Part shown: positions 1 through 11,130 of the stretch, piece by piece
How positions within the stretch are numbered: position 1 is the stretch's first letter
Layout: every line of letters begins with the position of its first letter
Assembly: GCA_029721435.1 (NCBI GenBank)
Contig: CM056580.1
Coordinates: 73,185,367-73,249,366, forward strand
DNA from: Gymnothorax reevesii
Lineage: Eukaryota; Chordata; Actinopteri; Anguilliformes; Muraenidae
Direction of reading: 5' to 3'
Length of the DNA stretch: 64,000 nucleotides
Notes under the pieces: generated by a model
What the model saw: the letters and a program-made list of their open reading frames with translations, nothing else
Databases searched by the model: none
Told to the model about the DNA's origin: nothing
Made by a program: the position numbers and the translations under genes

Positions 1-21
1 ACGGTCAGTAAGTTTACACAA

Positions 22-525
22 CCGTACACTCCTGCAAAGGAGGGGTCCTCCGACACACCCGTACACTCCTGCACAGAAGGGGTCCCCCTACACCCCCGTA
101 CAGTCCTGCAGAGGAGGGGTCCTCCTACACCCCCATATACTCCTGCAGAGGAGGGGTCCTCCTACACCCCCATACACTCCTCTAGAGGAGGGGTCCTCCG
201 ACACACCTGTACACTCCTGCACAGGAAGGGTCTTCCTACACCCCCGTACACTCCTGCAGAGGAGGGGTCCTCCTGCACCCCCATACACTCCTGCAGAGGA
301 GGGGTCCTCCTACACCCCCGTACACTCCTGCAGAGGAGGGGTCCTCCTACACCCCCGTACACTCCAGCAGAGGAGGGGTCCTCCTACACCCCCGTACACT
401 CCTGCAGAGGAGGGGTCCTCCTACACCCCCGTACACTCCTGCAGAGGAGGGGTCCTCCTACACCCCCGTACACTCCTGCAGAGGAGGGGTAGTCCTACGC
501 CCCCGTGCACTCCTGCAGAGGAGTT
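22..525. repeat. 37-bp GC-rich minisatellite, about 14 copies
   Basis: Fourteen head-to-tail units of 37 bp can be counted by the recurring core CGTACACTCCTGCAGAGG. Most copies differ by one to three bases; the outermost copies are the most diverged. Each unit contains AGGAGG-GGT-CCTCCT, which can fold into a small hairpin, and most contain a PstI-type CTGCAG. Because 37 is not a multiple of three, the frame rotates through the array. The open minus-strand frames here are therefore by-products of the repeat, not a gene. Confidence 0.95.
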
Positions 526-889
526 GGCCTTGTCTTATAATAAGGATTGCCCCATAGCGGAGGGGGAGTCTCATCAGACCCTGGAGGAGGTAGCAGCTCA
601 CGAAGTATGGCATATGTACATGGTATGTTTCAGCACGCCAAATGTTAAAACATTGGGCTGCTTTTAAATCACAATAATCCTTTTACTGTGAAAGTAGCTT
701 AAGTAACAATTTTTTTTTTTTGCACAGTGGATAGTGAGGCCCTCACTTAAACACTGCAATCTCCACCCACACAAATGCCGTTCTTGATAGAGGTAACAGT
801 AAATTAAAACTGTCATATACAGTTACAAACAATCTGTTGCTGATGATCATACATTAGAGAAAAAAAAAAAACTTTTGCCACTTCTCTTG
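526..889. other. Unannotated spacer
   Basis: I see no coding or repeat structure beyond a T tract near 710-721 and an A tract near 861-871. Confidence 0.6.
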
Positions 890-1250
890 CAGGACACTCA
901 GAAAATCGGTACCGCTCGTACAGGACCTCCTCATGGAAATCGAACGCGTCCTGCCGGTCACGGAACACGCGCTCTCTCCAGAGCGCTCCTCTCGCTATCC
1001 GTGCAGCTTCCTCCGCGGGATTCTCAAGAAATCAGCAGGCCATTTTTCTAAGACAATGATTGGCCTGTGGATGGTTTTATAGACCCGCTGAGATCTTACC
1101 CTGAACTTAACCTGCTCCGGAGCAGGTTAGGCGTTCAGCATAAGTTACCACGGCAACGTACCCCTCTAAGAAGTGAACTAGCTTCGGGATACAGAAATCC
1201 CAGGGTTAATCCAGAAGTTACCTCGCTAAACCGAAATCCAACTGCGTGAG
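890..1250 (+). repeat. GC-rich dispersed-repeat-like segment with 22-bp palindrome
   Basis: This segment is clearly richer in GC and CpG than its flanks. It contains a perfect 22-bp palindrome at 1108-1129 with core CCTGCTCCGGAGCAGG. The palindrome and the following AAGTTACCACGGCAAC resemble text I associate with interspersed fish DNA elements, possibly PIF/Harbinger-related. No terminal repeats or target duplication were found, so the class is a guess. A 60-codon open frame at 1067-1249 crosses the palindrome and has no recognisable domain. Confidence 0.4.
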
Positions 1251-2579
1251 ACAGGCCCCTGGTCTGTCAGTATTCAGCTTAGGCCTCTGCCCTGGTCCTT
1301 TTGTGCAAAAATTCCTCCAGATTCTTAGAATCTTTTAATTACGGTACGGTAAAGGGAGAAACATATAAATTCCATCAGATCTTTCTGTGTGGAACATTAT
1401 TTTTAAAACGTTCAATGATTTTCTCATGCATCTGTGGACACGTTGCTGACCCTCGGCCTACGTTTCCTCCTGAAGGAAAAGGCCTTTCATTCATGCTGCT
1501 TTTCTACCAAATCTTGACTTTTAATCACGATTTTTTTTCAAATCATATCAATATATATATTTTTTACTTCATTGCTGGTCCAAAATTCTTCCCATCCAAA
1601 TTGTTTTTGGAATGTGTTGCAGGCCTGAATGGCAGGAGTGGATGTATATTAAGAATTAAATGAAGTTGTCTGTACAAAACATTAAATATCTTGTCTTCAT
1701 ACTGTCTGCAATGAAGCACAAGTCAAATTAAATGTAGAAATCACAGATTTCTGTTTTTTTTGGGGGGGAAATTTTCTATACCATCCCTACATTTTCTGTT
1801 TTGGGGTTGTACATCACATTATCTACTGTAGAGATAAAGATAGACATACTGTTTCGATTATTACTTTTTGTTTTTTTTTTGAAGCAGCAACCCTGCCACG
1901 GGTCAAATTTCAAGACAATTTTTCGAATTGCACACTGCAATTCACGCAAAAAATATGTAAAGTAAGTACAGGAACCACATAGCAATGGTCTAAATGATGG
2001 ATAAATACATACTTACCTGTCAAATAATGGAAAACCTTTTCTTTCTATGAGAGGCGGTTCCCCACATCACCGGTGCCCCCTCAAACATGAATGCCAAACT
2101 CTGTAATAAAACTGCTGATTGAATATCAGCTGCAGTTGGAAAATACCGCATGTCATAAATTGATCCGACACACACAAACATACACCCCTTTCCCTATTCA
2201 GAGCTTGCAATGGTAGCATTCATGACCACTCATTTGAGATACTCAGTCAAGCAAGAGAGAGACTAAATGACACACTCCTCCGAACACCGCATTTAATCTG
2301 ATCCCCTATGTATGTTTTCCAACCACAACCCACTCACTGCCAAAACACATTTAGCTTGGCCAAAGTCAATGTAAACTTTTGCCCACTAAGTAATCAGAAT
2401 AAATATACAAACAGAAGCTGAAATGCTCGCAACAATCTGTTTGCTCTCAGTAAAAGGTTGTGTGTATCGTACTGGGAGTTTTTTTTTTTTTCTGAGTCAA
2501 AACAGTAAATGGCAAAGGACCTTGAACAGGCTCTGTTCACAGTGCATTTAAGCAATCACACTGCAAACAAAACATCACA
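1251..2579. other. Non-coding, nothing recognised
   Basis: AT-rich DNA with several homopolymer T runs. A 120-codon open frame at 1301-1663 has no family resemblance and no typical coding composition, so it was not called. Confidence 0.55.
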
Positions 2580-3080
2580 TCCCTGAGACAAAGACCATTC
2601 TGATCTAATCCCCAATGAAGCCCAGCTCTCAAGGCTGCCACGTCTCGGTTTTGTTTCCCCGACCATAAATATTCCTACGCGCACTTTTCCAAATGTCTCT
2701 TTTTTTTTATAAACAGCAGCTCACACTGCCCAGAGCTTATTACTGATGCCTAATCAGTGAGGTTATTGTGGCAGCAGTGATTGCTCTTTATTTGTGCAGA
2801 CCGTCACTCGAAATATTAGATAGAAATTGGTCCTTGCAGACGCTGATGGTGATAAGCAGCAGCATAGGAAATGAAAGAATGACATTTGGATTCTATTCAG
2901 AGATGTCTCTGCTTTCTCTAACCTCTCGTCTCTCTCTCTCTGCATACCCATCCAGAATTTATGCAGCCCCCATTTGTATTCATCCAGTGTCACTTTGGTT
3001 GAGCCCATACTGTTTTTCCATGACACGCTCTGGTAATGAGTCGGACACTAAATAATTTATGACAAATATATCCATAGAAA
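2580..3080. other. Candidate conserved non-coding block
   Basis: Composition is even, with few homopolymers and no transposon termini. Words such as CTAATCAGTGAGGTTATTG suggest constrained regulatory DNA. Short open frames overlap on both strands with no domain. This is a judgement on texture only; no alignment was possible. Confidence 0.2.
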
Positions 3081-4150
3081 CTGCAGCAAAACCACTAATT
3101 TTCTTTCTATTCATAAGCGGAAATGGGAACATGCGGTCTTAAGGGGATGAGTACACCATTGAGGTATGGGGGAAAAATTGTGTTAAGTTGTGACAATTAA
3201 TGCCACACAAAATATTTGTGCATTCTTCAACAGTCAGATTCATCAGTTATTCTTGTTTCAAGCCTTTCTCATCTGAATCTAAATGGGAGCTTGTGAAAAA
3301 CAGTGCGAACGCTGACTCCTCAGCGAACAGCTTGTTCTGCTTAAAAATATTTTCACACTGGGTGACACTGCATGCAACAGAAATGTTACCCCATGAAAAG
3401 TACAGGCAACACCTTTGTTTGTCTGCTTCTCTTTTTTTTCAGATTAGGCTTCTGTGCCCTGCCTCTAGAAACCATTAAATCTTAAAAAGTCACCTTTTAA
3501 CCAGACAGAGGATTTCATTGTTCATCCATATTCCCTTTTCATTTTTTGCAGACGTATATTTTGCTGCAAATCTTGCAAGATTACTTTCTTTTACAGGGGA
3601 AATAACAGACCTGTTGTTGCAGACATGCAGGGACAAGGCAATCTAATTACTACTGCTCTATAGACTTCTGAGTCATAAACTCATCCCGCTTTTAGTCATT
3701 TTTATTCCCTGCATGTGGATTAGTTAGTGCTCCATAGATGTAATTATGGCATCTTCCTCAGCTTTAAAAGACATCTACGGAGAAAATATGGAATTTCACA
3801 TCCTCTTGTTTTAAAGACTGAGCTGCTTCATCAAAGTATAATCTATTTTTCTCTCAATGGACTCGGTGAGGGTTGCACATAGGTTACAGAGAACAAACAT
3901 ATACTCAGTTCTACGTACTTGCAGAGACTCCACGAGGATGGAGAGATGATGAATGAAGAGGGGAATTTGTTTTAGAACCCGTTCCTTTCATTAGAGGGCA
4001 CAATGTAACACATAAGCTTTTCCTTCTCATTCTAGCATTTAAAAATGCCATCTCCTCTCATGATGCCCAGAATTGATCTCCTCAAAAAACAAGAATTTCA
4101 CAGTGATGGCCTTGAAAATGCGGATGCGAAAACATTGCATTTGTATACAA
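3081..4150. other. Non-coding; possible regulatory piece at 3560-3800
   Basis: No gene or element seen. The stretch 3640-3760 carries several homeobox-type words (TCTAATTACT, GATTAGTTAG, GTAATTATGG) and may be conserved non-coding DNA. Confidence 0.25.
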
Positions 4151-4275
4151 GGGGGCAGCATGGCTGCACAGTGGGTAGCACTGCTGCCTCAAAGAAAGAA
4201 GGTCCTAGGTTTGAATCTGGCCTGGGGCCTTTTTGTGTGAAGTCTGCTTGATCTCTCTGTATTCGCATGCGTTTC
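4151..4275 (+). repeat. tRNA-like SINE-type repeat, truncated
   Basis: The sequence has an A-box-like TGGGTAGCACTG at 4172-4183 and a B-box-like GGTTTGAATCT at 4208-4218. Their spacing suits an RNA polymerase III internal promoter. The text closely resembles a very common teleost repeat with the phrase 'gtagcactg..gcctca..aaggtcct..gttcgaat'. No poly-A tail or flanking duplication was seen and the 3' side fades, so this is a fragment and not a tRNA gene. Confidence 0.6.
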
Positions 4276-5770
4276 TCCTATCACAACCAGGCCTAGGGGA
4301 AACCCTAGTGCAACTTTAAAAATGGAGACTTTCCTCTTCTCAGCTTCCAAAAACCACCACCAACAAAGGATTTTCAGCCCTTTCAAAGGTTGATTTAAAA
4401 CTTTTGACTCCAGTGTGGGCTAACCACAAAACAATAAACAAAAGAACACTTAAGTTCAGCAATTTAAACTTACCTACTCAAATAAGAAAAACAAAGTCAA
4501 GTCACAACCCAAACTCGTCATCAAAAATGGAAGAAAAAGGGTTAAACAAAGAAAGCCACCCAACTACACCAACCTGGGCCACATTTCCCACAAATATCAA
4601 GAATTTGTCTGATGAAGCCTGTTGAGTGGAGTGTTTTTGAAAAGCTTCGAGAACTAAAAAGAACTAAATCTTATAAATGATTGCAGATGTATGAGTGATT
4701 TATATTGTGCGTAGAAAGCTTTGTGCATCTTTAGACCTACAAGGGTGAACTTTTCTTTGTTTTTCTCTTTTTTGTGTCTGTTTTTTAAATATTTTATAAT
4801 TTACTTTCATCATGACCTCTGATGTTGTTCGTAAATAAAAGTGGTGATTCATGGAACTTGAATGGTGATCTTCAAATTATACAATGACCTAACAAAACAA
4901 ACACTAATTACAAAACCCAATTGATGTCCATTGCACAATGGCTCCTCCCGTTCTTCCTCTTCAAAATGAATCCCCCAGATCTCCGCACTTACTAATTTAC
5001 CAGGAGGAATTTAACTAACTCAGAGCTCTTGGCTCAGAGGCAACTCAAAAAGCGTACAATATTGCTAGCTATATTACGTGAATATTACCCAGGAGAACAG
5101 TCTTCAAAAATGTCTTCTTACATCTACCAGTTGATTGCCTGATCTCACAGCAGTATTGTGTTCAGCCCGTTGACTTCATTTTGGCTGTTAACCTTTGCCG
5201 CGGTTTCCAGATCTTTATTTGTTTCCAGTAGACACTGAAAAATGAATGCTTGATTTGGAGCAAGAAATTTAACCTTTTCCATGTGTGTGATTTCAGACAC
5301 CACCTAGACATTGCATCCTTCCCAGCAACAGGTTTCTGCCATTTGATGAAAATGGGCTCCAACTGAGTGGCAAAGCTGCACTCCGAGATGTTTCGTATTA
5401 GGCCCACCTGTCCTGCAGCCCTGCTGCCATCCTCTTTACATTTTTTGGTAGCTTCTCCTCCATCCTCAAAACTCATGTTTACACTTGACATTAGCTGAAA
5501 GAAGGAATTATCAAAATGCCGAAGTTTCACCAAAACTGCAGCACTGAGTTCCGCTGACGAGGTTGTGTAGCTAGCAACTGTTCCTTCAATGTTATCTAAT
5601 TCCTGCCTCCAACTTTTCAAAACTCAAGTCAAGAAGCTGAGCTTCAGTCCATGATTTCCCCTACCTCAAAGAGAAGGAGAAACTTAAAAGAAATACGGCC
5701 TCAAAGTTTTTCCATTTTTCTTAATTCTGATATATTGGTGGACTCATGGAATAATTGCCTCAGTTATTGA
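4276..5770. other. Non-coding; one long unexplained minus frame
   Basis: A minus-strand frame of 152 codons (5620 down to 5162) is open but has no ATG at its 5' end. It shows no domain I recognise, so I leave it uncalled. An old processed pseudogene is possible. Nothing else is evident. Confidence 0.35.
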
Positions 5771-5963
5771 TGTCCAATCTTATCCACATAGGGCCAGTGT
5801 AGCTGCAGGTTTCTGTGACAGCCTAACACAAATACACCTGCTTCTGATGAATGAAGTCTTGATTAAACCCCCTGATCACGTAAATAGTTGAATCAGGTGC
5901 TGTAGCCCTGGACTGTAATAAAGACCTGCACCCACAGTGGCCCTTCACAGGTAAGACTGGACA
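5771..5963. mobile_element. MITE, 193 bp, with ~40-bp imperfect inverted ends
   Basis: Left end TGTCCAATCTTATCCACATA and right end (read inward on the minus strand) TGTCCAGTCTTACCTGTGAA are imperfect inverted repeats. They continue through GGGCCASTGT...GCAGGT, at 5771-5810 and 5924-5963. There is no coding capacity. The phrase GGTGCAGGT next to GGGCCA is typical of a small non-autonomous element widespread in teleosts. The superfamily is not determined, since no clean target duplication is visible. Confidence 0.65.
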
Positions 5964-6690
5964 CACCTGACCTAAGTCAAATTTTTGCCCAGTCGAGATA
6001 TCTGCTGTCTGTTCTCTCATGTTGGCAAAAAATCTGTTTTCCTTTTTTTCTCTAAACTTTAAAAATCCATTCTCTTAAATAATAATAAAAAGAATTAATA
6101 AATAAAATAAATAAACCTTAAAAATGAGGTAAGTGATTCCGCTCCAAGGCTAACAATATGTTTACACAGCTCTCAGACTTACAAGCATTTAATCTTAACA
6201 TTCATATTTATAAAAACAACTTTTTGTTTCAAAGTCATGAAACCCCACATTTTGCATTGCAGGTGATAATTTACCAAATTAATTCAATTTATAATTTAAG
6301 GTTATGCTCATATTTTATCTGTGCACAAAGTTTTTGTACCACTCTCTATTTAGAAAACTATTACATTGGTAATGGGTGATTTTTTCTTGCTATATAAAAA
6401 TATAAAGAAATAACTCACCATACTTTGCTATGGCCTTTGACCTGAGTCATAACAATGAGGGAATCCACCCAAGGAAATATGAGAAACAAGTAATTGAAGA
6501 GGCTAGTGCTAAAAGTACTTTGCTCACATTTTCAGACAGTGTGTGGCAAGGATGGGAAAACATCTTTTATCGTTACCCGAGTCGGTTTTCTCAATTTTCC
6601 TCAAAATGAACATTTTGTGACTTATCTACTTTTAGCACGAGGGTCCTCAATTTATAAAACAAAGGGCATTAAATTACAGAAGACAAACCA
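5964..6690. other. AT-rich spacer
   Basis: Contains an AT-rich simple stretch at about 6078-6118 (AATAAA-like units). No gene or element recognised. Confidence 0.5.
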
Positions 6691-6810
6691 GGGGTGCGTT
6701 TACCAAAAGCATGGTTGCTAACTAAGTTAGCAACTGACATAGTTCATCCATTCACAGTCAGTGGTTCCAACTATGTAAGTCAGCATCTGTGATTTTGGGA
6801 ACCGCACCCC
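6691..6810. mobile_element. Short MITE (120 bp), GGGGTGCG ends
   Basis: It starts GGGGTGCGTTTACCAAAAGC and ends GATTTTGGGAACCGCACCCC, so the ends are inverted repeats of about 20 bp. The inner text 'GTTGCTAACTAAGTTAGCAACT' family is a known style of teleost hAT-like MITE, and its core TTGCTAACTAAGTTAGCAA is itself nearly palindromic. No perfect target duplication was found. Confidence 0.65.
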
Positions 6811-8104
6811 AGGGCAAGAAAAGCAAACCTGGCTATCAACAAGTGGCCTCCTCACAAAAATAGGAGATGACAGTTTATTAAATAGTGATATACACTGGTG
6901 GGCCTCATGAACCTCATGAGCGTTAATTAGATTGAAACCATCTGGTGCCAATTATCAAGTTGGGACCTTCGTAGGCACATCCCTTTTCCTGATGATTAGC
7001 AATCAAACACGGACTGGTAGAACAGCAAGGCTGAGACAACTTAATTCATAACTCTTCATATTAAAAGTATATTTTTCTTGAAGGTTTGTGCATGCCATCT
7101 GTCAGATGTCATGTGTTACTGCCGAAAAGTCCATTTTTACGGAGGAAAAGCAATTAATCACATTCAGATTATTACCACCATCAAAAATTAATGAGTTAGA
7201 AGAGCAGAAATACACTGCTCATCAATTCATTAGTAAAACAACACAATTTTCTGTGGCTGGTTTTCAAGTTGTAGTTATGTACAAAGATCATAAGCCAAAA
7301 AAGGACAGATGCCAGAGATTATAATAAGAGACACCATGTGTATAGTGAACAGACAGTCACACCTATTAAAACTAAAAAAGCTTCTTCGAGCAAACATTTC
7401 AGCATGATTATTTGGTAGGATTTTGGCCATTAAAGGAGGATGGAGGAAGCCATATTTTAAACCGCTAGAGTTATTCCTCATGATTCGTAGTCTGTCTTTC
7501 GGTTTACGGGGCTCATCTGGGATATCTGGACATTTGTTGGATTTTTTTTAGTAGTTGGTAGTCTCTATTGCCTTCGCTGTGTTGGGGTTGCTTTGTTTGT
7601 TGAATTATTATCTCCAGCCACAAAGTGCGATGGGGCAAATTGGATTGGTGTCCGTCCATCAGTGCGGCCGTCCGTCCGGGCCACAATGCGATAAGATTTC
7701 TCTGAAACAATTATAGCGAGATGTGTGAAATTTTGAATGCTTAATAAGCTACTCATGTAAGCTACTCATCAAATTTGATGTCAAAGCATATTTTTTTCAC
7801 TGAGTTATTGCCCTTAATCTTGGCTGGGGAGAGTGATGACACTGTTGTCTTGTTTTTCTCTCAGCTGGTAATTATTCCCAATTTTACTCTCTACACTTCA
7901 ATTACTTTGTGCCAACATTGGCCGTAATAGAAGTACGTAATAAAAAGTATTCAGAGCACCTCTCTGTAAGTTGTGCATCTATCAACGGCACAAATGCGTC
8001 TGCATTTTTCTGTAGGCAGAGTTTTCAATGAGGAAGGAAGAAAGAGTGATATGCACATCACTTATAGGTGCAAGGCTATATTAAATGAATAAAATGCGTT
8101 AATA
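6811..8104. other. Non-coding; repeat scrap with CCGTCCGTCC
   Basis: No gene seen. About 7640-7690 carries GTCCGTCC-type runs typical of a degenerate tetranucleotide tract found beside some fish repeats. The nearby GAAACAATTATAGCGAGATG text may be repeat-derived. Confidence 0.35.
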
Positions 8105-8260
8105 GAGAAAGGAAAGGACACCTGCACGCTTACTGCAAGCCACCAAGAAAATTGACGACCAGATGAAGATCCGAGTCGGATTGAAATGTTGTCCTAATTT
8201 AATAAATAAAACATTTTCTTGGTGGCTTACAGTAAGTGAGCAGGCGTCCTTTCCTTTCTC
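8105..8260. repeat. Snap-back inverted repeat, 48-bp arms
   Basis: Arms at 8105-8152 and 8213-8260 are reverse complements at 44 of 48 positions, with a 60-bp spacer. Each arm includes GAGAAAGGAAAGGAC at the outside and GCCACCAAGAAAAT at the inside. No target duplication is visible. It could be a tiny foldback transposon relic or a locally formed inverted duplication. Confidence 0.8.
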
Positions 8261-8625
8261 CATTGAAGAGTTTTCAACAAGGTCATCGTATGACAGCAGC
8301 AATGCAGTTTTACATTGATAGTTCATGTGTCATTAATGACCTTGCGCTATGTCTTGATTAATTTTACCTTACAAAAAAAAAACTTATCAGCACTTATAAA
8401 ACGTATAATTACATGTTAACACCCTAAAAACCATGGCTAATAATTTATTCCCCTGTGAAGTCTCTGATTCATCTCAAAGTCATATATTCTATGGTTCACC
8501 TGCGACAAGAGACATATGATAACAACACAACACATTTTTGAGCAAGTATTTGCTCCCTTTCCAATTTTCTCTATTTTTACTTATTCACCCCGCCTGCAAC
8601 GAATGTTGTGGAAGGGGTGTAGGTG
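8261..8625. other. Spacer
   Basis: No coding or repeat features, apart from a run of A near 8372-8381. Confidence 0.5.
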
Positions 8626-8627
8626 TA

Positions 8628-9169
8628 CACTACCTGACAAAAGTATTAGGACGATCCTCATTCTCACTCAACCTTTGATGTACGTGCTATATTACACATG
8701 TGAGCGTTGTAGGAATTTAATGGTGTCCTAAAATGTACATGTAAACATTACAGAACATTATTTGAACATTTGGGGATGCTACAGATATACAAATTGGCAT
8801 ATTTTTTCTCTGCATAAAAAACTCTCACTTTGGGTCTGTAATAAATAAGAGATATTATAATAAATAGTGCTTGCAAGCTGGTAATCTTCAAATTAACAAG
8901 TTTGGAATTGTGTCTTCGTTATAATGGAAGACCACGGCTACTATTAGTTCAATCAATATGATCAGGTGAGGCACATGGGGTGATTTTGATTCTCTATAAA
9001 AGGAGGGTCAAGACTTAGAATAATTCAGTTTGGTGTATCCAAAATGGGGTCTGTATTTTTATTTGAATAAACAACTATTTCCAAATATGATACATTCACT
9101 ATTTTCAACTGCACTGTAAGAAAATCACACACATAAATAGTGATGTCCTAATACTTTTGTCAGGTAGTG
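8628..9169. mobile_element. Tc1/mariner-type MITE, 542 bp, perfect 25-27-bp TIRs
   Basis: The left terminus CACTACCTGACAAAAGTATT is matched exactly by the reverse complement of the right terminus (9145-9169). The element is flanked by TA at 8626-8627 and 9170-9171, the expected Tc1/mariner target duplication. The interior has no transposase frame, so it must have moved using an enzyme from elsewhere. The perfect ends suggest fairly recent activity compared with the other elements here. Confidence 0.9.
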
Positions 9170-9171
9170 TA

Positions 9172-9420
9172 TGTGGTTGTCGCGTTTATTTATCTGTGTG
9201 CGTGTCTATTTGCACTCTACAGGCCACAGTTCTGGATGGATTGTCTTCGAATTTGGTAAAGACAATCCTTTGGTGGAAGGGAAGAAATGATTAGTTTATG
9301 GTGAAGATGCGGGCCTGCAAGGAATGTTGGGGGTGTATGGCGTTGAGGGTGCAGGCGGGGTAATGTGGCCTTCTGGACACACCCTCTAGTTTGTCATACA
9401 TTTGTCATCTAACTGATTTT
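9172..9420. repeat. Possible dispersed-repeat fragment flanking the MITE
   Basis: The phrase GGATTGTCTTCGAATTTGG and the following GATGATTTTAGGTT-like text resemble an interspersed teleost sequence. On the left of the MITE, 8590-8625 (CCGCCTGCAACGAATGTTGTGG) resembles 9310-9335 (GGCCTGCAAGGAATGTTGGG). The MITE may therefore sit inside or beside a duplicated copy. Low certainty. Confidence 0.3.
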
Positions 9421-10689
9421 AACGTCAGGCAAAGGCAGCATGAGATGACAGCACTGATGGTCTAAATATGTCACTATGGGCATTAGGTTGCAGAATTAAT
9501 GTGGGGTCAGTGGTTTGGACAGCCCCCAAAATCGTGTAACAAATTTGTCACAGGGGGCATTTAAGGGTTAATTTGTAGTTACTTATGAGCAGAAGTTGGA
9601 GGTAAATGTTGTTGCATTTTTCTTGAGTCCATGACTTCCTTTCATAAATTTAAACTGTAATTGTAACAGTGCACCCTGAATGCAGTTTACTTCAGTCCTG
9701 ACAGCTTGGAAAGTTCAGCAATCAGGGAATTTAGGTAAAACAATGCAGTTAAATATATTGAAAGTTTAGGCATTAATTTCTTTGCAAAGTACTGTGCAAT
9801 ACTCTGGGAAGAACCACCCACACCCTCTTTTCACACAGCTTATATAACCTAAAAATATTTTTAAATGAATAAACAATAAATAAAATTCCAAACATACTTT
9901 GAATGATCCACTTGGATGTTCTACACCTTTTCTGATTACATCTTCATGTGCGGGCAAATAATAAATGCTAAATGCTCAAATACAGATTTCAGTGCGCACA
10001 TTATTTATTTTTTTATCTTAATGATATCTTAGATCCAGGTTGAGTCTGACATTACAAGGGCAAGTGTGTCATTTGTACAGACTTGTACAAAATGAAGTCA
10101 GTCTGGCAATTTGACCAACCCCAAGGCACCGAATCTGAGGGAGCTTTTTTTAGAAGACTATTCGAGTGAAGTGCTCAAGAGATGAAAACAGCTGTAGGTC
10201 TTGGGAGAAAAATGTGAGAGAGGCAGAGGGGGCTGGAAATGTGGGCCAAATTGGGGCCATCTCTGAGAAATGGAAAAGCTTAACGTTAAAGAAAAATGGT
10301 GCACTGAGTTGGCTGAGATGCTTATGGCTTTTGAATGAAACAATAAAGAGGTTCATGTCATAGGCAATAAGTATCAAATGGAAAACTTACATAGAGGGGA
10401 GCTTCCTCGAAGCTGCATTATACACATAAATCTAGTCGGCCTATCTCTTTCCTCCAAAATTACTTACCCCATGCTGCTAAATTTTCTGTTCCCCCACCTG
10501 ACCTGGCAAACTCGTTTTTATACCTTTCATGAATACTTCTGTTATTCTGTGTGCACATGCATCTCTCAATCATATATTCAGTGATCACAGACATGTAAAG
10601 ATTAATTATTCAAAAGCGTATGAACATAAATAGCTTATTTCTATCATTTACATCTTTTCATTTTCCTTTTGAATTGTGCACTCAACACC
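9421..10689. other. Non-coding, nothing recognised
   Basis: Moderately AT-rich with no transposon ends, splice-flanked frames or RNA genes seen. Confidence 0.5.
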
Positions 10690-11130
10690 TGTGCATTAGC
10701 ACTGGTCCAATAAATCAGTGTGAGCGCCAGAGTACTATAGCTACACTATGGCTTGAGCACGTTAAAACCCATTACAATCTCTATAAAGTGAAATGAAATG
10801 CAGTTCCTTGCTGCCTGCTGCTCTAACTTAGATGCTTACGCGGAGCAGGATTGGGCACTGGCTGTAAAGAGCAGTTTGGCTATACAGCAGAGGTCAAGCA
10901 TTACACGGCACAGTTCAGCCAGGAAGCAGGTTTTATACGGTGCCTCATTAAAACCTACGACCGTAGCTCATTAGAACAGTACCTGAATTCACTGATGAAT
11001 TGCCTGACGGTGAGGCTGAGAAGTCCAGGGAGAATGTGCTATCACAAAAACAATAGGAGCGCTTTTGATGTGACAAGATTCAGAAGCAAAATCATAATTA
11101 CAGACACATGTAATCTTGAGTGGTTTGAGA
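10690..11130. other. Candidate conserved non-coding block
   Basis: Even composition with CCAATAAATC, CATTACAATC and CTCATTAAAACC words and little low-complexity sequence. A 94-codon frame at 10851-11135 has no domain. Regulatory role is inferred from texture alone. Confidence 0.2.

Noticed and set aside
88..362. Overlapping minus-strand open frames of 66 codons in the minisatellite
   Set aside because: They are translations of a 37-bp repeat rotating through three frames; no independent coding evidence.
22..525. CRISPR-like array
   Set aside because: Units are contiguous with no unique spacers, and the context is a vertebrate genome.
4151..4275. True tRNA gene
   Set aside because: A- and B-box words are present but there is no acceptor-stem pairing or proper cloverleaf; it reads as a SINE head.
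5162..5620. 152-codon minus-strand open frame
   Set aside because: It begins without ATG, has no recognised domain or splice context, and chance frames of this size are expected in 64 kb; noted only as possible old pseudogene.
9178..9420. LINE 3' end
   Set aside because: Only short phrase resemblance; no reverse transcriptase text, tail or duplication could be found.
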